Source of the DNA: CAYWYR01 sp964462685
GTDB lineage: Bacteria; Bacteroidota; Ignavibacteria; Kapaibacteriales; UBA2268
Reading direction: 5' to 3'
Length of the DNA stretch: 64,000 bases
Assembly (NCBI GenBank): GCA_964462685.1
Contig: CAYWYR010000005.1
Location: forward strand, 1 to 64,000
In this document: positions 35,033-43,893 of the stretch, in pieces
Layout of the letters: each line of letters opens with the position of its first letter
How positions within the stretch are numbered: position 1 is the stretch's first letter
Notes under the pieces: generated by a model
Told to the model about the DNA's origin: nothing
Database searches by the model: none
What the model saw: the letters and a program-made list of their open reading frames with translations, nothing else
Made by a program: the position numbers and the translations under genes

Positions 35033-36283
35033 ATGACATTACTTACAAATATCGGCTGCCTTGTAAGGATAACCGATAACGGCTCAAAGTATTTACATGC
35101 AGACCAAACAGATAATCTCAGTATACTTCACAACGCGAAACTTGTAATATCCGATAAAATAAAGTGGATAGGAGGTGGCGATGATTTAATCCCTACAGAA
35201 TATTTAATAGATAAGACTATCGACTGTGCTGGGCGCACTGTTTTTCCTGCATTTATTGACCCCCACACCCATTACCCTTTTGCCGGTAACAGAGCTGGGG
35301 AATTTGCTATGCGGCTCGCCGGCGCCACTTATGAAGAGATAGCAGCAAACGGTGGCGGTATCCAGAACACCGTAAAAGCAACCGCTAAAGCAACACTGGA
35401 AGAACTTACAGGCAACGTCATCTCCCGTAGCAAAATCGCCAACAGTTTCGGTATTACCTGCGTCGAGATGAAATCAGGATATAGCCTCTCCAAAGAAGGA
35501 GAGCTACGCCAGCTAGAAGCCATAAAAGTAGCTGCCGATACCATAAAACTCAAAGCCGTACCCACATTGCTAGCGGCTCATGATTTCCCGAAAGAGCTAA
35601 AGAGTTCTCCCGATGGCCGAAGAAAATATATTGATTTAATAAAAAACGAGATAATACCCGAGGTAGCCGAACGCAAACTCGCCAAGTATAATGATGTATT
35701 TATCGATAACGGATATTACACAGTAGATGAAGGTATAGAAGTGCTACAGGCTGGATTAGATCACGGGCTCGCACCCCGTGCCCACTGCGATGAACTAGTT
35801 GATACAGGCTCATCCAAAGCTGTGGCTGATATTGGCGGCGTATCAGTAGATCACCTTATCCGAATAAACGACGAAGGTATAAAGGCGCTGAAAACTAACG
35901 GCACAGTAGCCTGCCTGCTCCCTGGCACCTCTTACTTCATCCGAAAACCCTATGCCCCAGCTCGCAAAATACTCGATAGCGGAGTGATAACCGCCCTCGC
36001 CACAGACTGCAACCCTGGCTCATCCTACACAGAAAACATTCAGCTCATCATGCAGCTCGCATGTATCAACGCAGGTATGACGGTAAACGAAGCCATAGCA
36101 GCGGTAACAATTAACGCGGCATACGCCCTCGGCCTAAGCGAAGAAAGAGGATCGATTGAAGTCGGCAAAACAGCTGATCTCGCAATAATGGACATAACCA
36201 CACCCGAAGAACTCATCTACCACCACGGCATCAACCACACTTGGCAAACCTGGCACGTCGGCCAACTCATCTGGGAAAAATAA
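35033..36283 (+). CDS. hutI: Imidazolonepropionase
   Basis: Hydrolyses 4-imidazolone-5-propionate to N-formimino-L-glutamate, step three of histidine degradation. It is 416 aa. The amidohydrolase metal motif is IDPHTHYPFAGNRAGEF, followed by GGGIQNTVKAT, a loop EMKSGYSLSKEGELRQL, the His of APRAHCDELVD, and the Asp of TALATDCNPGSSY. All are typical of HutI. No hutH, hutU or hutG lies in the window. The upstream PAS protein is in the same transcript. REP-type repeats begin immediately after the stop. Confidence 0.96.
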   Translation: MTLLTNIGCLVRITDNGSKYLHADQTDNLSILHNAKLVISDKIKWIGGGDDLIPTEYLIDKTIDCAGRTVFPAFIDPHTHYPFAGNRAGEFAMRLAGATYEEIAANGGGIQNTVKATAKATLEELTGNVISRSKIANSFGITCVEMKSGYSLSKEGELRQLEAIKVAADTIKLKAVPTLLAAHDFPKELKSSPDGRRKYIDLIKNEIIPEVAERKLAKYNDVFIDNGYYTVDEGIEVLQAGLDHGLAPRAHCDELVDTGSSKAVADIGGVSVDHLIRINDEGIKALKTNGTVACLLPGTSYFIRKPYAPARKILDSGVITALATDCNPGSSYTENIQLIMQLACINAGMTVNEAIAAVTINAAYALGLSEERGSIEVGKTADLAIMDITTPEELIYHHGINHTWQTWHVGQLIWEK

Positions 36284-36286
36284 CCC

Positions 36287-36409
36287 CTAACCGTAGCGGC
36301 GAGGCACGCCTCGCCGAACTCCGAGCAAAGGTCGAGGCATACCTCGCCGCTACAATTAACAAGAACATCTCTCCAAAAGCTGACTCCCTCTCGCCGAAAT
36401 AATTCAAAG
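36287..36409. repeat. 123-bp repeat block with GTAG palindrome (copy 1)
   Basis: Starts CTAACCGTAGCGGCGAGGC. GTAGCGGCGAGG at 36293 pairs with CCTCGCCGCTAC ending at 36353, and inner GGCGAGG-CACG-CCTCGCC is a second palindrome. The block, including its 55-bp right flank, recurs nearly unchanged at 38344-38466 in the same orientation. Confidence 0.9.
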
Positions 36410-36507
36410 TACTGGGTGTGCGGGTAAAAAAAGATTTCCTTAATTAGGTTTTAAAGTAATATATATATATTACTTGTACAAAAAGATGCAGAAAAAGGAA
36501 GAATCGG

Positions 36508-37269
36508 ATGCAATTGTCTAAAATCATAATGATAATTCTTGTATGCCCAATATTTTTAATGGGCGGCGGTAAAAGCGGTCCACCACCACAAAGATTATGT
36601 ATACAGATGAGCAATGTCAATTGTCCTAATGCACTAGGATCAATATTATCATTAGAACATGAAGAATATAGCCCAGAAATATGGGTCTGCCCTGCTGGTG
36701 ACTACCAACATGAGGATTATACAATAGTAAGTACCCATATACTTGGTAATAGACCATTACCAGGAAGTACAATTCCTAATATACATGATAATGCTTTTTT
36801 ACCCCTACTTTCTCCTAAAAGGCGTAGAAAAAGGGGAACTGTATTTTCTTCTGCTACCTCTTTAAAGCCAGTAGTTAAAGTAATATCAGGCTACCGTAAA
36901 AACCCTTGGTGGAAAAGGGATTCTAAGCATACATATACCTACGCCGAGCTAATTCTCAAAAGATATAACAGATTGCCATATCCTGGGGAAGTAGAATCGA
37001 TGACTGAGCTGACAGCTCGAGATCTTTTTAATGATATCCATAGTCCCACACGAGATGTAAGTGTATATGAAAATAGAGTTGGAATATACTGTTTTGATCA
37101 TAATGATGGTAGGGAATTGGTTTTGAAAGGTATGATAGAATTTCCAAACGGTGAGAGGTGTAAACTTAAAAGAAAAAGTTACCCAGCTTCACAAACATTC
37201 AATACAAACCCTCGTAAAATCAAAATGTACGTTGAAAGACCTTGTTTTGCCTGCGGTGAAGATGACTGA
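36508..37269 (+). CDS. Hypothetical exported protein
   Basis: A 253-aa protein with a short hydrophobic N-terminus (IIMIILVCPIFLMGGG), which may be a signal peptide. The mature part has six cysteines, including a CFACGEDD tail, and a basic stretch (SPKRRRKRGT). No family recognised. The coding sequence is AT-richer than neighbouring core genes. It lies with the next lipoprotein gene between two direct copies of the 123-bp block, suggesting an acquired two-gene cassette. Confidence 0.6.
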   Translation: MQLSKIIMIILVCPIFLMGGGKSGPPPQRLCIQMSNVNCPNALGSILSLEHEEYSPEIWVCPAGDYQHEDYTIVSTHILGNRPLPGSTIPNIHDNAFLPLLSPKRRRKRGTVFSSATSLKPVVKVISGYRKNPWWKRDSKHTYTYAELILKRYNRLPYPGEVESMTELTARDLFNDIHSPTRDVSVYENRVGIYCFDHNDGRELVLKGMIEFPNGERCKLKRKSYPASQTFNTNPRKIKMYVERPCFACGEDD

Positions 37270-37303
37270 GATAAAAAAGCCTAAATAATATTAAATAAGG
37301 AAT

Positions 37304-38203
37304 GTGAATATGAAGAAAATAGCAGCTTATGTTCTGGCTATTGCTTTACTATCTTCCTGTAATGAAGAAGAAGCGACGGTAAATAATATTCAAGATAATG
37401 AACAGTATCAATCAATTCTGAGTTCGGTACCAACTCATTATGACTATGGTGATCTAGCCAATGAGTTAGATAATGGGAATCTTATAGGTATAATTGAATT
37501 GATTAGGACTGATAATGACTACATCCAAGTATATGGGGATCAGACAACTTACTTGATTGAGGAAATACGTTCTATAAATGCTGTAAATACTTATGCTTAT
37601 GGTTCATTTTGGGATAGCCAAGTGAATCCTTTGTCATTAGGTTCAAATATAATGATAAATGCGAGACCGATAAATGAATATGAAATCGGTCAATACGATG
37701 GTGAAGAAGATTTTGATTTTGAATTCGGTAGCGGATATAATGTATTTAAAATTGACTCTTCAAACGTAATAAACGAATTTATTGACTCCTTACAATTTTC
37801 GTCACCTATAGTAATTAACGGCTTGTCTAACGGGACAGATACTATAGACATTTCTGATGGTATGAGCATTACATGGACTGGCAATCCTATTAATCAGTCT
37901 AACAGGATTATGATTGATTTCGATGCTTCATATTATCCTAACGATTATCAGGAAACTGATTCCAGCTTTATAGGCTTTGCACCTACCCTTTATGAAAATA
38001 CAAATAGTTTTATTATTGGTGGTCCGTACCAAAACACATCGAATATATGGCCTGATTTTATGCTAGCAAACCTAACAAAAGACATATATTATGATATCAT
38101 TATCACTGGATTCGAAAACCATTACCTTACAACTTCAACCGGTAAAGATATACTTGTGGTTATGGTAAGTGAGTCGAGAAGAACCGTTTTTGTAACAGAA
38201 TAG
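37304..38203 (+). CDS. Hypothetical lipoprotein
   Basis: A 299-aa protein with a clear SpII signal: MNMKKIAAYVLAIALLSSC, lipid Cys19, followed by NEEE as is usual for Bacteroidota surface lipoproteins. The mature part is acidic and Asn/Tyr/Ile rich, with no recognised domain. It is 34 bp downstream of the previous gene on the same strand, so it is probably cotranscribed. It is AT-rich and flanked by repeats. Confidence 0.65.
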   Translation: MNMKKIAAYVLAIALLSSCNEEEATVNNIQDNEQYQSILSSVPTHYDYGDLANELDNGNLIGIIELIRTDNDYIQVYGDQTTYLIEEIRSINAVNTYAYGSFWDSQVNPLSLGSNIMINARPINEYEIGQYDGEEDFDFEFGSGYNVFKIDSSNVINEFIDSLQFSSPIVINGLSNGTDTIDISDGMSITWTGNPINQSNRIMIDFDASYYPNDYQETDSSFIGFAPTLYENTNSFIIGGPYQNTSNIWPDFMLANLTKDIYYDIIITGFENHYLTTSTGKDILVVMVSESRRTVFVTE

Positions 38204-38301
38204 ACTGTGCCTAGAACAATGGTCGCATATTAAATCATCATCTGCGGCCATTTAATTAATCATAACGTCTTTATACACAACGCCATCATACGTGTAGTCC
38301 A

Positions 38302-38338
38302 GAGTGTCACACTGAGCCTGTCGAAGTGTAAGACACTC
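38302..38338. repeat. Palindromic element A, copy 1
   Basis: GAGTGTC ... GACACTC outer arms with inner ACACT/AGTGT and the core TGAGCCTGTCGAAGTGT. Directly followed by a GTAG block at 38344. Confidence 0.85.
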
Positions 38339-38343
38339 CCAAT

Positions 38344-38466
38344 CTAACCGTAGCGGCGAGGCACGCCTCGCCGAACTCGGAGCAAACGTCGAGGCATACC
38401 TCGAATCTACAATTAACAAGAACATCTCTCCAAAAGCTGACTCCCTCTCGCCGAAATAATTCAAAG
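38344..38466. repeat. 123-bp repeat block (copy 2)
   Basis: Same length, order and orientation as 36287-36409, with a handful of substitutions (for example CCTCGAATCTAC in place of CCTCGCCGCTAC). Confidence 0.9.
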
Positions 38467-38496
38467 CAGTAGGTATGCGAGGGTAAAATAATATAC

Positions 38497-39363
38497 CTAC
38501 CCCTGCACCGGATAGCTAGCCCAGTTCAATTTCTCTTTGAGCAACGAAAAATACGACCCCGACTGAGGTTTGATAAGCTTTATATTCGCCTCTGATTTAC
38601 GGATTACTATGGATTGACCATTTGCTATTGTGAGTTGCTCCTGCCCGTCCAGTACCAGGTGGGTGGAATGATCGTGAGAGTGGGGTACGAGGTTAAGCTC
38701 ATTGTCATCCGAAACAACCAGCGGCCTCAGGTTCAGTGAGTGCGGGGATATCGGTGTTATACAGAATACCTGGCAGTTAGGTGCCAGTATCGGCCCACCG
38801 CAACTCAGGGAATACGCCGTAGAACCGGTAGGAGTCGTCACTATAAGGCCGTCAGCACGGTAATCCGCTATGTGGCTGTTATTGGCGTAAGCCTCTATTG
38901 TTATCATACGGGAGGTCAGCTTCCGCTCTATAACAATATCGTTTAGGGCGTAATACTTTTCGCCCTCCACTACCGCTACAAGCAAACTGCGGTCCACCAC
39001 TCTGTAATTACCTTTTACAAGGCAATTCATGGCTTCTTCAAGTTCCTGCGCCCTGTATTCAGCTAAAAATCCCAGCCTGCCAACGTTTATACCCATAACG
39101 GGTACATCGGAAAAAAGCATCCTTTTAGATAACCTAAGGATTGTCCCATCACCCCCAAAGCTGACAACGGCATCCGCAATCTTGCCGAAATCCTTTTCTT
39201 CAACTGGTTCTATCCAGCCTTGTTCCGTATCGTTCAGAAGTGATATGAATCCCGGATCAGCGATAAGCCTCGCTCCCATCGAGTTTAGCATCTTCGCTGC
39301 TGATCTGGCATATTCTACCGCGTTCTGTTTATCTCTGTTCTCGTATATCGCAATTGTCTTCAT
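38497..39363 (-). CDS. nadK: NAD kinase
   Basis: Phosphorylates NAD+ to NADP+ using ATP or polyphosphate. It is 288 aa. VVSFGGDGTILRLSKR holds the GGDG motif, GINVGRLGFLAEY the second conserved block, and ADGLIVTTPTGSTAYSLSCG with GGPILAPN the nucleotide-binding part. It is 26 bp downstream of pfkA on the same strand, so a pfkA-nadK operon is likely, with the promoter box at 40401-40408. Confidence 0.96.
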   Translation of the reverse strand: MKTIAIYENRDKQNAVEYARSAAKMLNSMGARLIADPGFISLLNDTEQGWIEPVEEKDFGKIADAVVSFGGDGTILRLSKRMLFSDVPVMGINVGRLGFLAEYRAQELEEAMNCLVKGNYRVVDRSLLVAVVEGEKYYALNDIVIERKLTSRMITIEAYANNSHIADYRADGLIVTTPTGSTAYSLSCGGPILAPNCQVFCITPISPHSLNLRPLVVSDDNELNLVPHSHDHSTHLVLDGQEQLTIANGQSIVIRKSEANIKLIKPQSGSYFSLLKEKLNWASYPVQG

Positions 39364-39389
39364 TCTTCAAGATAAGGTATGATTCTCAA

Positions 39390-40349
39390 TTAAGCTAAAA
39401 GATCCGATAGTTGCATCAGATATGGCTGAATGGCTTTTTTGTTCTGCCATGTTGCAGGGAGCGGTGTATAAGTGATCTCATGGTATATCCTGCCTACCAT
39501 TATATCCTTTTTTCCCATGATTAGCGCGTCCACCGCTGCCATCCCAAGGTGGGAAGCAAGCACGCGGTCTTTGACAGTTGGGCTGCCGCCTCTCTGTATA
39601 TGCCCCAGAACTGAAACCTTGGAGTCCATACCGTAATCCGATCTAAGTATTTCAGCCAGATGAGTGGCGCCACCGTAACTTCCACCTTCCCCGATAATGA
39701 CTATCTGCCGGGTATTTTTACCCATCTCCTGTATCTTATTATACAGAGCATCTACGGGCGCGTCCTTTTCTGGTACTGCTATGTATTCCGCCCCCGTTGA
39801 TATCCCAACATCCATGGCGATATGCCCAGCGTGCCTGCCCATCACTTCTATGATAAATACCCGCCCGTGAGAATCTGCTGTATCACGTATCCTATCGATA
39901 GCCTCAGTAGCGGTATTAATAGCCGTATCAAAGCCTATGGTATAATAAGTGCCGTAAAGATCATTGTCTATTGTGCCAGGCGTACCCACTATATTTATAT
40001 TCTGCTCCAGATGCAGTAAGTGTGCCCCTGAAAAAGTACCGTCGCCGCCACAGGCAACTACGCCGTCTATACCAGCTTCGCGAAGATTATTAGCGGCTTT
40101 AGCCCTGCCCTCTTCCGATCTGAATTCTTCCGAACGGGATGTCTTGAGTACTGTACCGCCTTGGGATACGATATTCACGGTATCGCGGCGGGTCATATTA
40201 ATGAAATTTCCTTCAATCATACCCTGATAACCGCCAACTATGCCGATACATTCCATTCCGCGTTCTATTGCCGTTCTCACTACCGCCCTGATATGAGCGT
40301 TCATGCCAGGCGCGTCGCCACCACTGGTAAATACAGCTATTCTTTTCAT
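39390..40349 (-). CDS. pfkA: ATP-dependent 6-phosphofructokinase
   Basis: Commits fructose 6-phosphate to glycolysis. It is 319 aa, the size of the classic PfkA. N-terminal TSGGDAPGMNAHIR, then VVACGGDGTFSGA with Gly after GGD, which favours ATP over PPi as donor. PGTIDNDLYGT holds the catalytic Asp, VMGRHAGHIA the substrate loop and VLGHIQRGGSP the effector/substrate region. First gene of the pfkA-nadK operon. Confidence 0.97.
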   Translation of the reverse strand: MKRIAVFTSGGDAPGMNAHIRAVVRTAIERGMECIGIVGGYQGMIEGNFINMTRRDTVNIVSQGGTVLKTSRSEEFRSEEGRAKAANNLREAGIDGVVACGGDGTFSGAHLLHLEQNINIVGTPGTIDNDLYGTYYTIGFDTAINTATEAIDRIRDTADSHGRVFIIEVMGRHAGHIAMDVGISTGAEYIAVPEKDAPVDALYNKIQEMGKNTRQIVIIGEGGSYGGATHLAEILRSDYGMDSKVSVLGHIQRGGSPTVKDRVLASHLGMAAVDALIMGKKDIMVGRIYHEITYTPLPATWQNKKAIQPYLMQLSDLLA

Positions 40350-40400
40350 TGCTTTATTTGATGTAGGAAAATGATAATGATTTGATTCGTTTCAACTTCT

Positions 40401-40408
40401 CAAAGTTA
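40401..40408 (-). promoter_or_regulatory. Putative pfkA-nadK promoter (-7 box)
   Basis: On the - strand this reads TAACTTTG, a perfect TAnnTTTG box 52 nt upstream of the pfkA start. Confidence 0.5.
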
Positions 40409-40451
40409 GTATATTATCTTATACTGAAAACTCAAATCAGAGTAAATATAA

Positions 40452-42077
40452 ATGTCGAGGAAAAACGAGACCAGCCACAATCCAAATAGCTTTAAACTTT
40501 TATCAGTTATTGCAGCGATTCTATCAATCGGCTTGATTTTCTATCATTGGCTAAAACTCGGAACACCGATTACGGGCATAGATGATTTTAGAATATATCT
40601 AGTCTATTTCAGAAATATAGCTGAAGGTTTCGGGCCGGCCTATAATAAGGGTGGGGAATATGTGGAAGGCTATTCCTCTCCACTATATACTCTAATTGGT
40701 GCGGCGGTATATAAATTATTGGGAGAAGGGACTTCAACTTTCTTCCTCTTCTTCAACACTGCGATTCATATCGGTCTGTCAATATATTCCTTTCATTGGC
40801 TCAGATCATGGAGCTGGGATAGGTTCTGGGCTCTGATTGCCGCTACGGGAATCCTCATAGCCCATACATCCATATATTGGAATATGTTCAGCCTGCTTGA
40901 GACTTCTTTATGGACAGCTACCTTTACAATCATATTTTATAAGCTATTTGATTTAGCCAAAGGAAAAAGCACAAGTAGTTTAGTTCCGATGATTTTGGTA
41001 GCGATTTCACCCTATATCAGGCCTGAAGCCTATCTTTTTGTGCCGGTATTACTTTTATCCGCATATTTTTATACTGAAACAGCCACAACTCGAAAAATGC
41101 TGATCAGATTGATAATACTGTTTGTTGCTTCACTGCTTGTGCTACTCACTGCCCGCTATGAGATTTTTGGATATATATTGCCGAATACCTACTACGCAAA
41201 GCAGATCGATCCCATCCGGAAAATAGGTGAAGGAATCTATTATATAGCTCGTACACTATACCACACCCCTATATTGATTCTACCACCTATCCTTGCTTTA
41301 TTATCTAAAAAAATAATAGGCTTGAATAAAAAAGAATACCTTTTTTCTATCTTTCTGATACTGGCATTTTTGCTAATGCCATTTCTCGGAGGTGTTGATC
41401 ATTTTATAGGTGGTAGGTTCTATGTACCGCTTTCGCCCCTATTATCTCTTTTTATCATCTTTTATGCTAAAATATATTTTGATAATAAAAGATATGATTT
41501 AGGTGTTAAGAAACAACTGGCAGTATTGGTAATAATAATATTCGCTTTTCCTGCCCTAAACTACATAGCATTAATACGTGTTAAAATATTAGATCGTAAT
41601 GAGTTTATGATAGTAGAAAAACTATCATCCAATGCTAAGCAAGTAGAGCTAACTTTTCCCGATCAGCCCTCGGCAGGTATAATCGCAGCAGGCGAATTTG
41701 GATACCAGTATGGAGGTGCAGTGCTTGATCTGGTGGGGCTCAATCACGTATCCATGGCACATAGCACATACCCTAGAACTGATGCGCCGCTTGGCCATGT
41801 TGCCTTCTCGCCAGATGTACTGCTATCGGTTAAACCTGACATTCTATTGCCATCCCAAACCAGCTTATCCTTTTCAGATAACATTATAGGGAGTAGGATA
41901 TGGGCTACCTTTGAATCAAGCGTAATGAAGTATTGCGACACTCTGCCGGAATTCAAACATGTATATATACCACTTTCAATTTTCAGGAAAAATCATACGT
42001 TTGGTATTATATCTTATTTATCAAGAGAATATCTAAATAAATTAGATACATCAAAATACCTTATAATAAATCATTGA
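40452..42077 (+). CDS. GT-C superfamily glycosyltransferase-like membrane protein
   Basis: A 541-aa polytopic protein with about ten to eleven hydrophobic segments. After the first helix it has GIDDFRIYLVYFRNIAEG, then PAYNKGGEYVEGYSSPLY. This pattern, an acidic pair followed by NxGExVEGYxSPLW, is seen in GT-C transferases related to the actinobacterial arabinosyltransferase AftB. The acidic pair (Asp47, Asp48) would be catalytic. The C-terminal 130 residues are extracytoplasmic. The acceptor is unknown. It ends two bases from the convergent SIMPL gene. Confidence 0.7.
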   Translation: MSRKNETSHNPNSFKLLSVIAAILSIGLIFYHWLKLGTPITGIDDFRIYLVYFRNIAEGFGPAYNKGGEYVEGYSSPLYTLIGAAVYKLLGEGTSTFFLFFNTAIHIGLSIYSFHWLRSWSWDRFWALIAATGILIAHTSIYWNMFSLLETSLWTATFTIIFYKLFDLAKGKSTSSLVPMILVAISPYIRPEAYLFVPVLLLSAYFYTETATTRKMLIRLIILFVASLLVLLTARYEIFGYILPNTYYAKQIDPIRKIGEGIYYIARTLYHTPILILPPILALLSKKIIGLNKKEYLFSIFLILAFLLMPFLGGVDHFIGGRFYVPLSPLLSLFIIFYAKIYFDNKRYDLGVKKQLAVLVIIIFAFPALNYIALIRVKILDRNEFMIVEKLSSNAKQVELTFPDQPSAGIIAAGEFGYQYGGAVLDLVGLNHVSMAHSTYPRTDAPLGHVAFSPDVLLSVKPDILLPSQTSLSFSDNIIGSRIWATFESSVMKYCDTLPEFKHVYIPLSIFRKNHTFGIISYLSREYLNKLDTSKYLIINH

Positions 42078-42079
42078 GC

Positions 42080-42802
42080 TTATTTGATAAGAAAAATAAC
42101 GCTCATACTCTGCTTTATTTTCATTTTCCGATAATTATCCAGCGGTGATACATATTCACTGGATTCATCCTTCATTTCCATCGCCATCATTCTATTGGCC
42201 ATATATGGGTGATTATTCGGCATACTTCCAGATTCTGATATACTCATTACCTTGCCAAGCTCGCCGCCGAGCGCTTTAACCATTTTATCCGCTTTATATT
42301 TTGCAGCTTCCAGAGCCTCGAGCTTCACTTCAAGCCTTGCATCCTCAAGATTGTCCAGTTCCATGCGGCCGATATTTACCATATCGATACCTCGCATATC
42401 CATCATAGCCAGAATCTCGTTCATCTTCGAGAACTCCTCAATTTTAAGCTCTAGAGATTTCTTTATAAGAAAATCCTTCCCTTGCTGGCGGTAATTATTG
42501 CCTGCGGACTGTACTGTAATATCCTCATCTTTAAAACCAAGCTTATCAAGAGCAGCGATAATATTGGGCTCCACTTTACCTATCGGCACTTTCGTCCGAA
42601 AATCCTTCCACTCAGTACCTTCTTCGAATTCCTCCTCCCAATACTCTCCATATCCGATTGTTACGAATAATCTATCAGGATCAAAAGTCTTCTCAGCCGA
42701 ACCTGTAACACTGATAGTCCTCGGCGGCGTATTATCCGCTGCAACCAAGGTAAATAAAGATGCCAAAAAAAACGAGATAAATACTATTGTTCTATTACGC
42801 AT
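42080..42802 (-). CDS. SIMPL domain (DUF541) protein
   Basis: A 240-aa exported protein. A signal peptide (TIVFISFFLASLFTLVAA) is followed by the SIMPL/DUF541 fold beginning TISVTGSAEKTFDPDRLFVT. Internal marks are QSAGNNYRQQGKDF and ALEAAKYKADKMVKALGGEL, the usual AxxKAxxLA helix. Found in the periplasm or on outer membranes of many Gram-negatives; the biochemical role is unclear, and some members are linked to stress or sugar responses. Single gene, convergent with the GT-C gene. Confidence 0.88.
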   Translation of the reverse strand: MRNRTIVFISFFLASLFTLVAADNTPPRTISVTGSAEKTFDPDRLFVTIGYGEYWEEEFEEGTEWKDFRTKVPIGKVEPNIIAALDKLGFKDEDITVQSAGNNYRQQGKDFLIKKSLELKIEEFSKMNEILAMMDMRGIDMVNIGRMELDNLEDARLEVKLEALEAAKYKADKMVKALGGELGKVMSISESGSMPNNHPYMANRMMAMEMKDESSEYVSPLDNYRKMKIKQSMSVIFLIK

Positions 42803-42915
42803 ATCAAACCTTTCTTAATTAACTGTTGTATATCCCCCTATACGCTTTAATAGCAAACCATGTTTGATACCCCCTGCCCTAAATAAAATCCTCTATGCAA
42901 AAATCAATTTATTTT

Positions 42916-42940
42916 GTAGCCCCGACCGACCCGGTCGGGT
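42916..42940. repeat. REP hairpin with GTAG
   Basis: GTAG followed by CCCGACC-GACCC-GGTCGGG, a perfect 7-bp stem of the same architecture as the units near the RAYT gene. Confidence 0.75.
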
Positions 42941-42960
42941 AAAAACTTACTCATTTTCAT

Positions 42961-43060
42961 GAGTGTCACACTGAGCCTGTCGAAGTGTTAGACACTCACC
43001 GCCCGCACTTTGTGCCTGCATCCCCCCCTAACCGTAGCGGCCAGGCATGCCTCGCCGAAA
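42961..43060. repeat. Element A copy 2 plus GTAG block fragment
   Basis: Element A occupies 42961-42997 (perfect GAGTGTC/GACACTC arms). A linker with CACTTTGTGCCTGCAT follows, then CTAACCGTAGCGGCCAGG (43028-43060), the start of a GTAG block. The A-then-GTAG-block order repeats at 38302 and 44087. Confidence 0.85.
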
Positions 43061-43100
43061 ATATTATTATGAATGATTTAGATTATTGAATTTATATATT

Positions 43101-43850
43101 TTAACTATCCATAATGAAATCCATATAAACAGTATGAAGTGGTTTATTATCAACCTCAATTGTTCGTGCGTCAGAAGCACCAATATTATGCTTATTGATA
43201 TTTTTACAACATGAAACGAATTCGATGTAATCTCTATAATTATTAATACTTTTTACTTCGTCATACTTGTCAGTTTTGAACACTATCACTAGAAAAACAT
43301 ATTCATCGAAATATTTGCCATCTTTATCTTTTGCTTCCAATGTACCTACGGTCGAATATAATAGCTGATACTTAAGTTCAAAATGAGATGGCTTAACTTC
43401 CTTAAAATGCTTTTGTAGAAGATTCTCGATTCTATTTCCAGCATTTGTTTTCGTATTTGATAGTTCCTTACATTTAGCTTTTAAATAATTCTGCAGAATG
43501 CTAATATTAAATTCTTCGTCTACTTTAGCTTCTAGACCAACATATATAGTTTTATCTTCATCTACTAATCGACAATGCAGACCTAAATCATGCTCCCTAC
43601 CATGTCCGTATTTATCAAATCTTACTTCTTGTTCTGGGTAACCAGTCTCGAGGATAACCTTGCTCCCGAATAATTTACTCAGCAAATCAGCAATCTTTTG
43701 TTCACCATTATCATTGAATATATAAGAAGCTAATGAGTGGGCACTTCTACCAGGTTTCCAGTGCCTTTCTTTTTTCCCAGAACCGAAAAGAGCACTTTCC
43801 CATTCTTGAATATTATTTATTTGGTTTCCATAAGGGTCTATATATTTCAT
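43101..43850 (-). CDS. Possible PD-(D/E)XK nuclease-fold protein, orphan
   Basis: A 249-aa cytosolic protein. The N-terminal HWKPGRSAHSLASYIF is a motif I associate with proteins of unknown function that carry a restriction-like fold. The likely active-site core is GREHDLGLHCRLVDEDK then VGLEAKVDEEFN, that is Asp-x17-Glu-Ala-Lys, which fits PD-(D/E)XK spacing. The rest is helical with a central ILQNYLKAKCKEL. Identification as a nuclease is inference. It stands alone among palindromic repeats with its own -7 box, so it is a candidate orphan defence or DNA-processing gene. Confidence 0.5.
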   Translation of the reverse strand: MKYIDPYGNQINNIQEWESALFGSGKKERHWKPGRSAHSLASYIFNDNGEQKIADLLSKLFGSKVILETGYPEQEVRFDKYGHGREHDLGLHCRLVDEDKTIYVGLEAKVDEEFNISILQNYLKAKCKELSNTKTNAGNRIENLLQKHFKEVKPSHFELKYQLLYSTVGTLEAKDKDGKYFDEYVFLVIVFKTDKYDEVKSINNYRDYIEFVSCCKNINKHNIGASDARTIEVDNKPLHTVYMDFIMDS

Positions 43851-43885
43851 TTGATATAACTATTTGTAAAACAATTTAATAATAA

Positions 43886-43893
43886 CAAATATA
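43886..43893 (-). promoter_or_regulatory. Putative promoter of the orphan nuclease-like gene
   Basis: The - strand reads TATATTTG, a perfect TAnnTTTG box 36 nt upstream of the start codon at 43850. Confidence 0.5.

Noticed and set aside
36508..38203. Toxin-antitoxin or secretion effector pair
   Set aside because: Both proteins are only recognisable as exported or lipidated; no domain or overlap supports a specific function.
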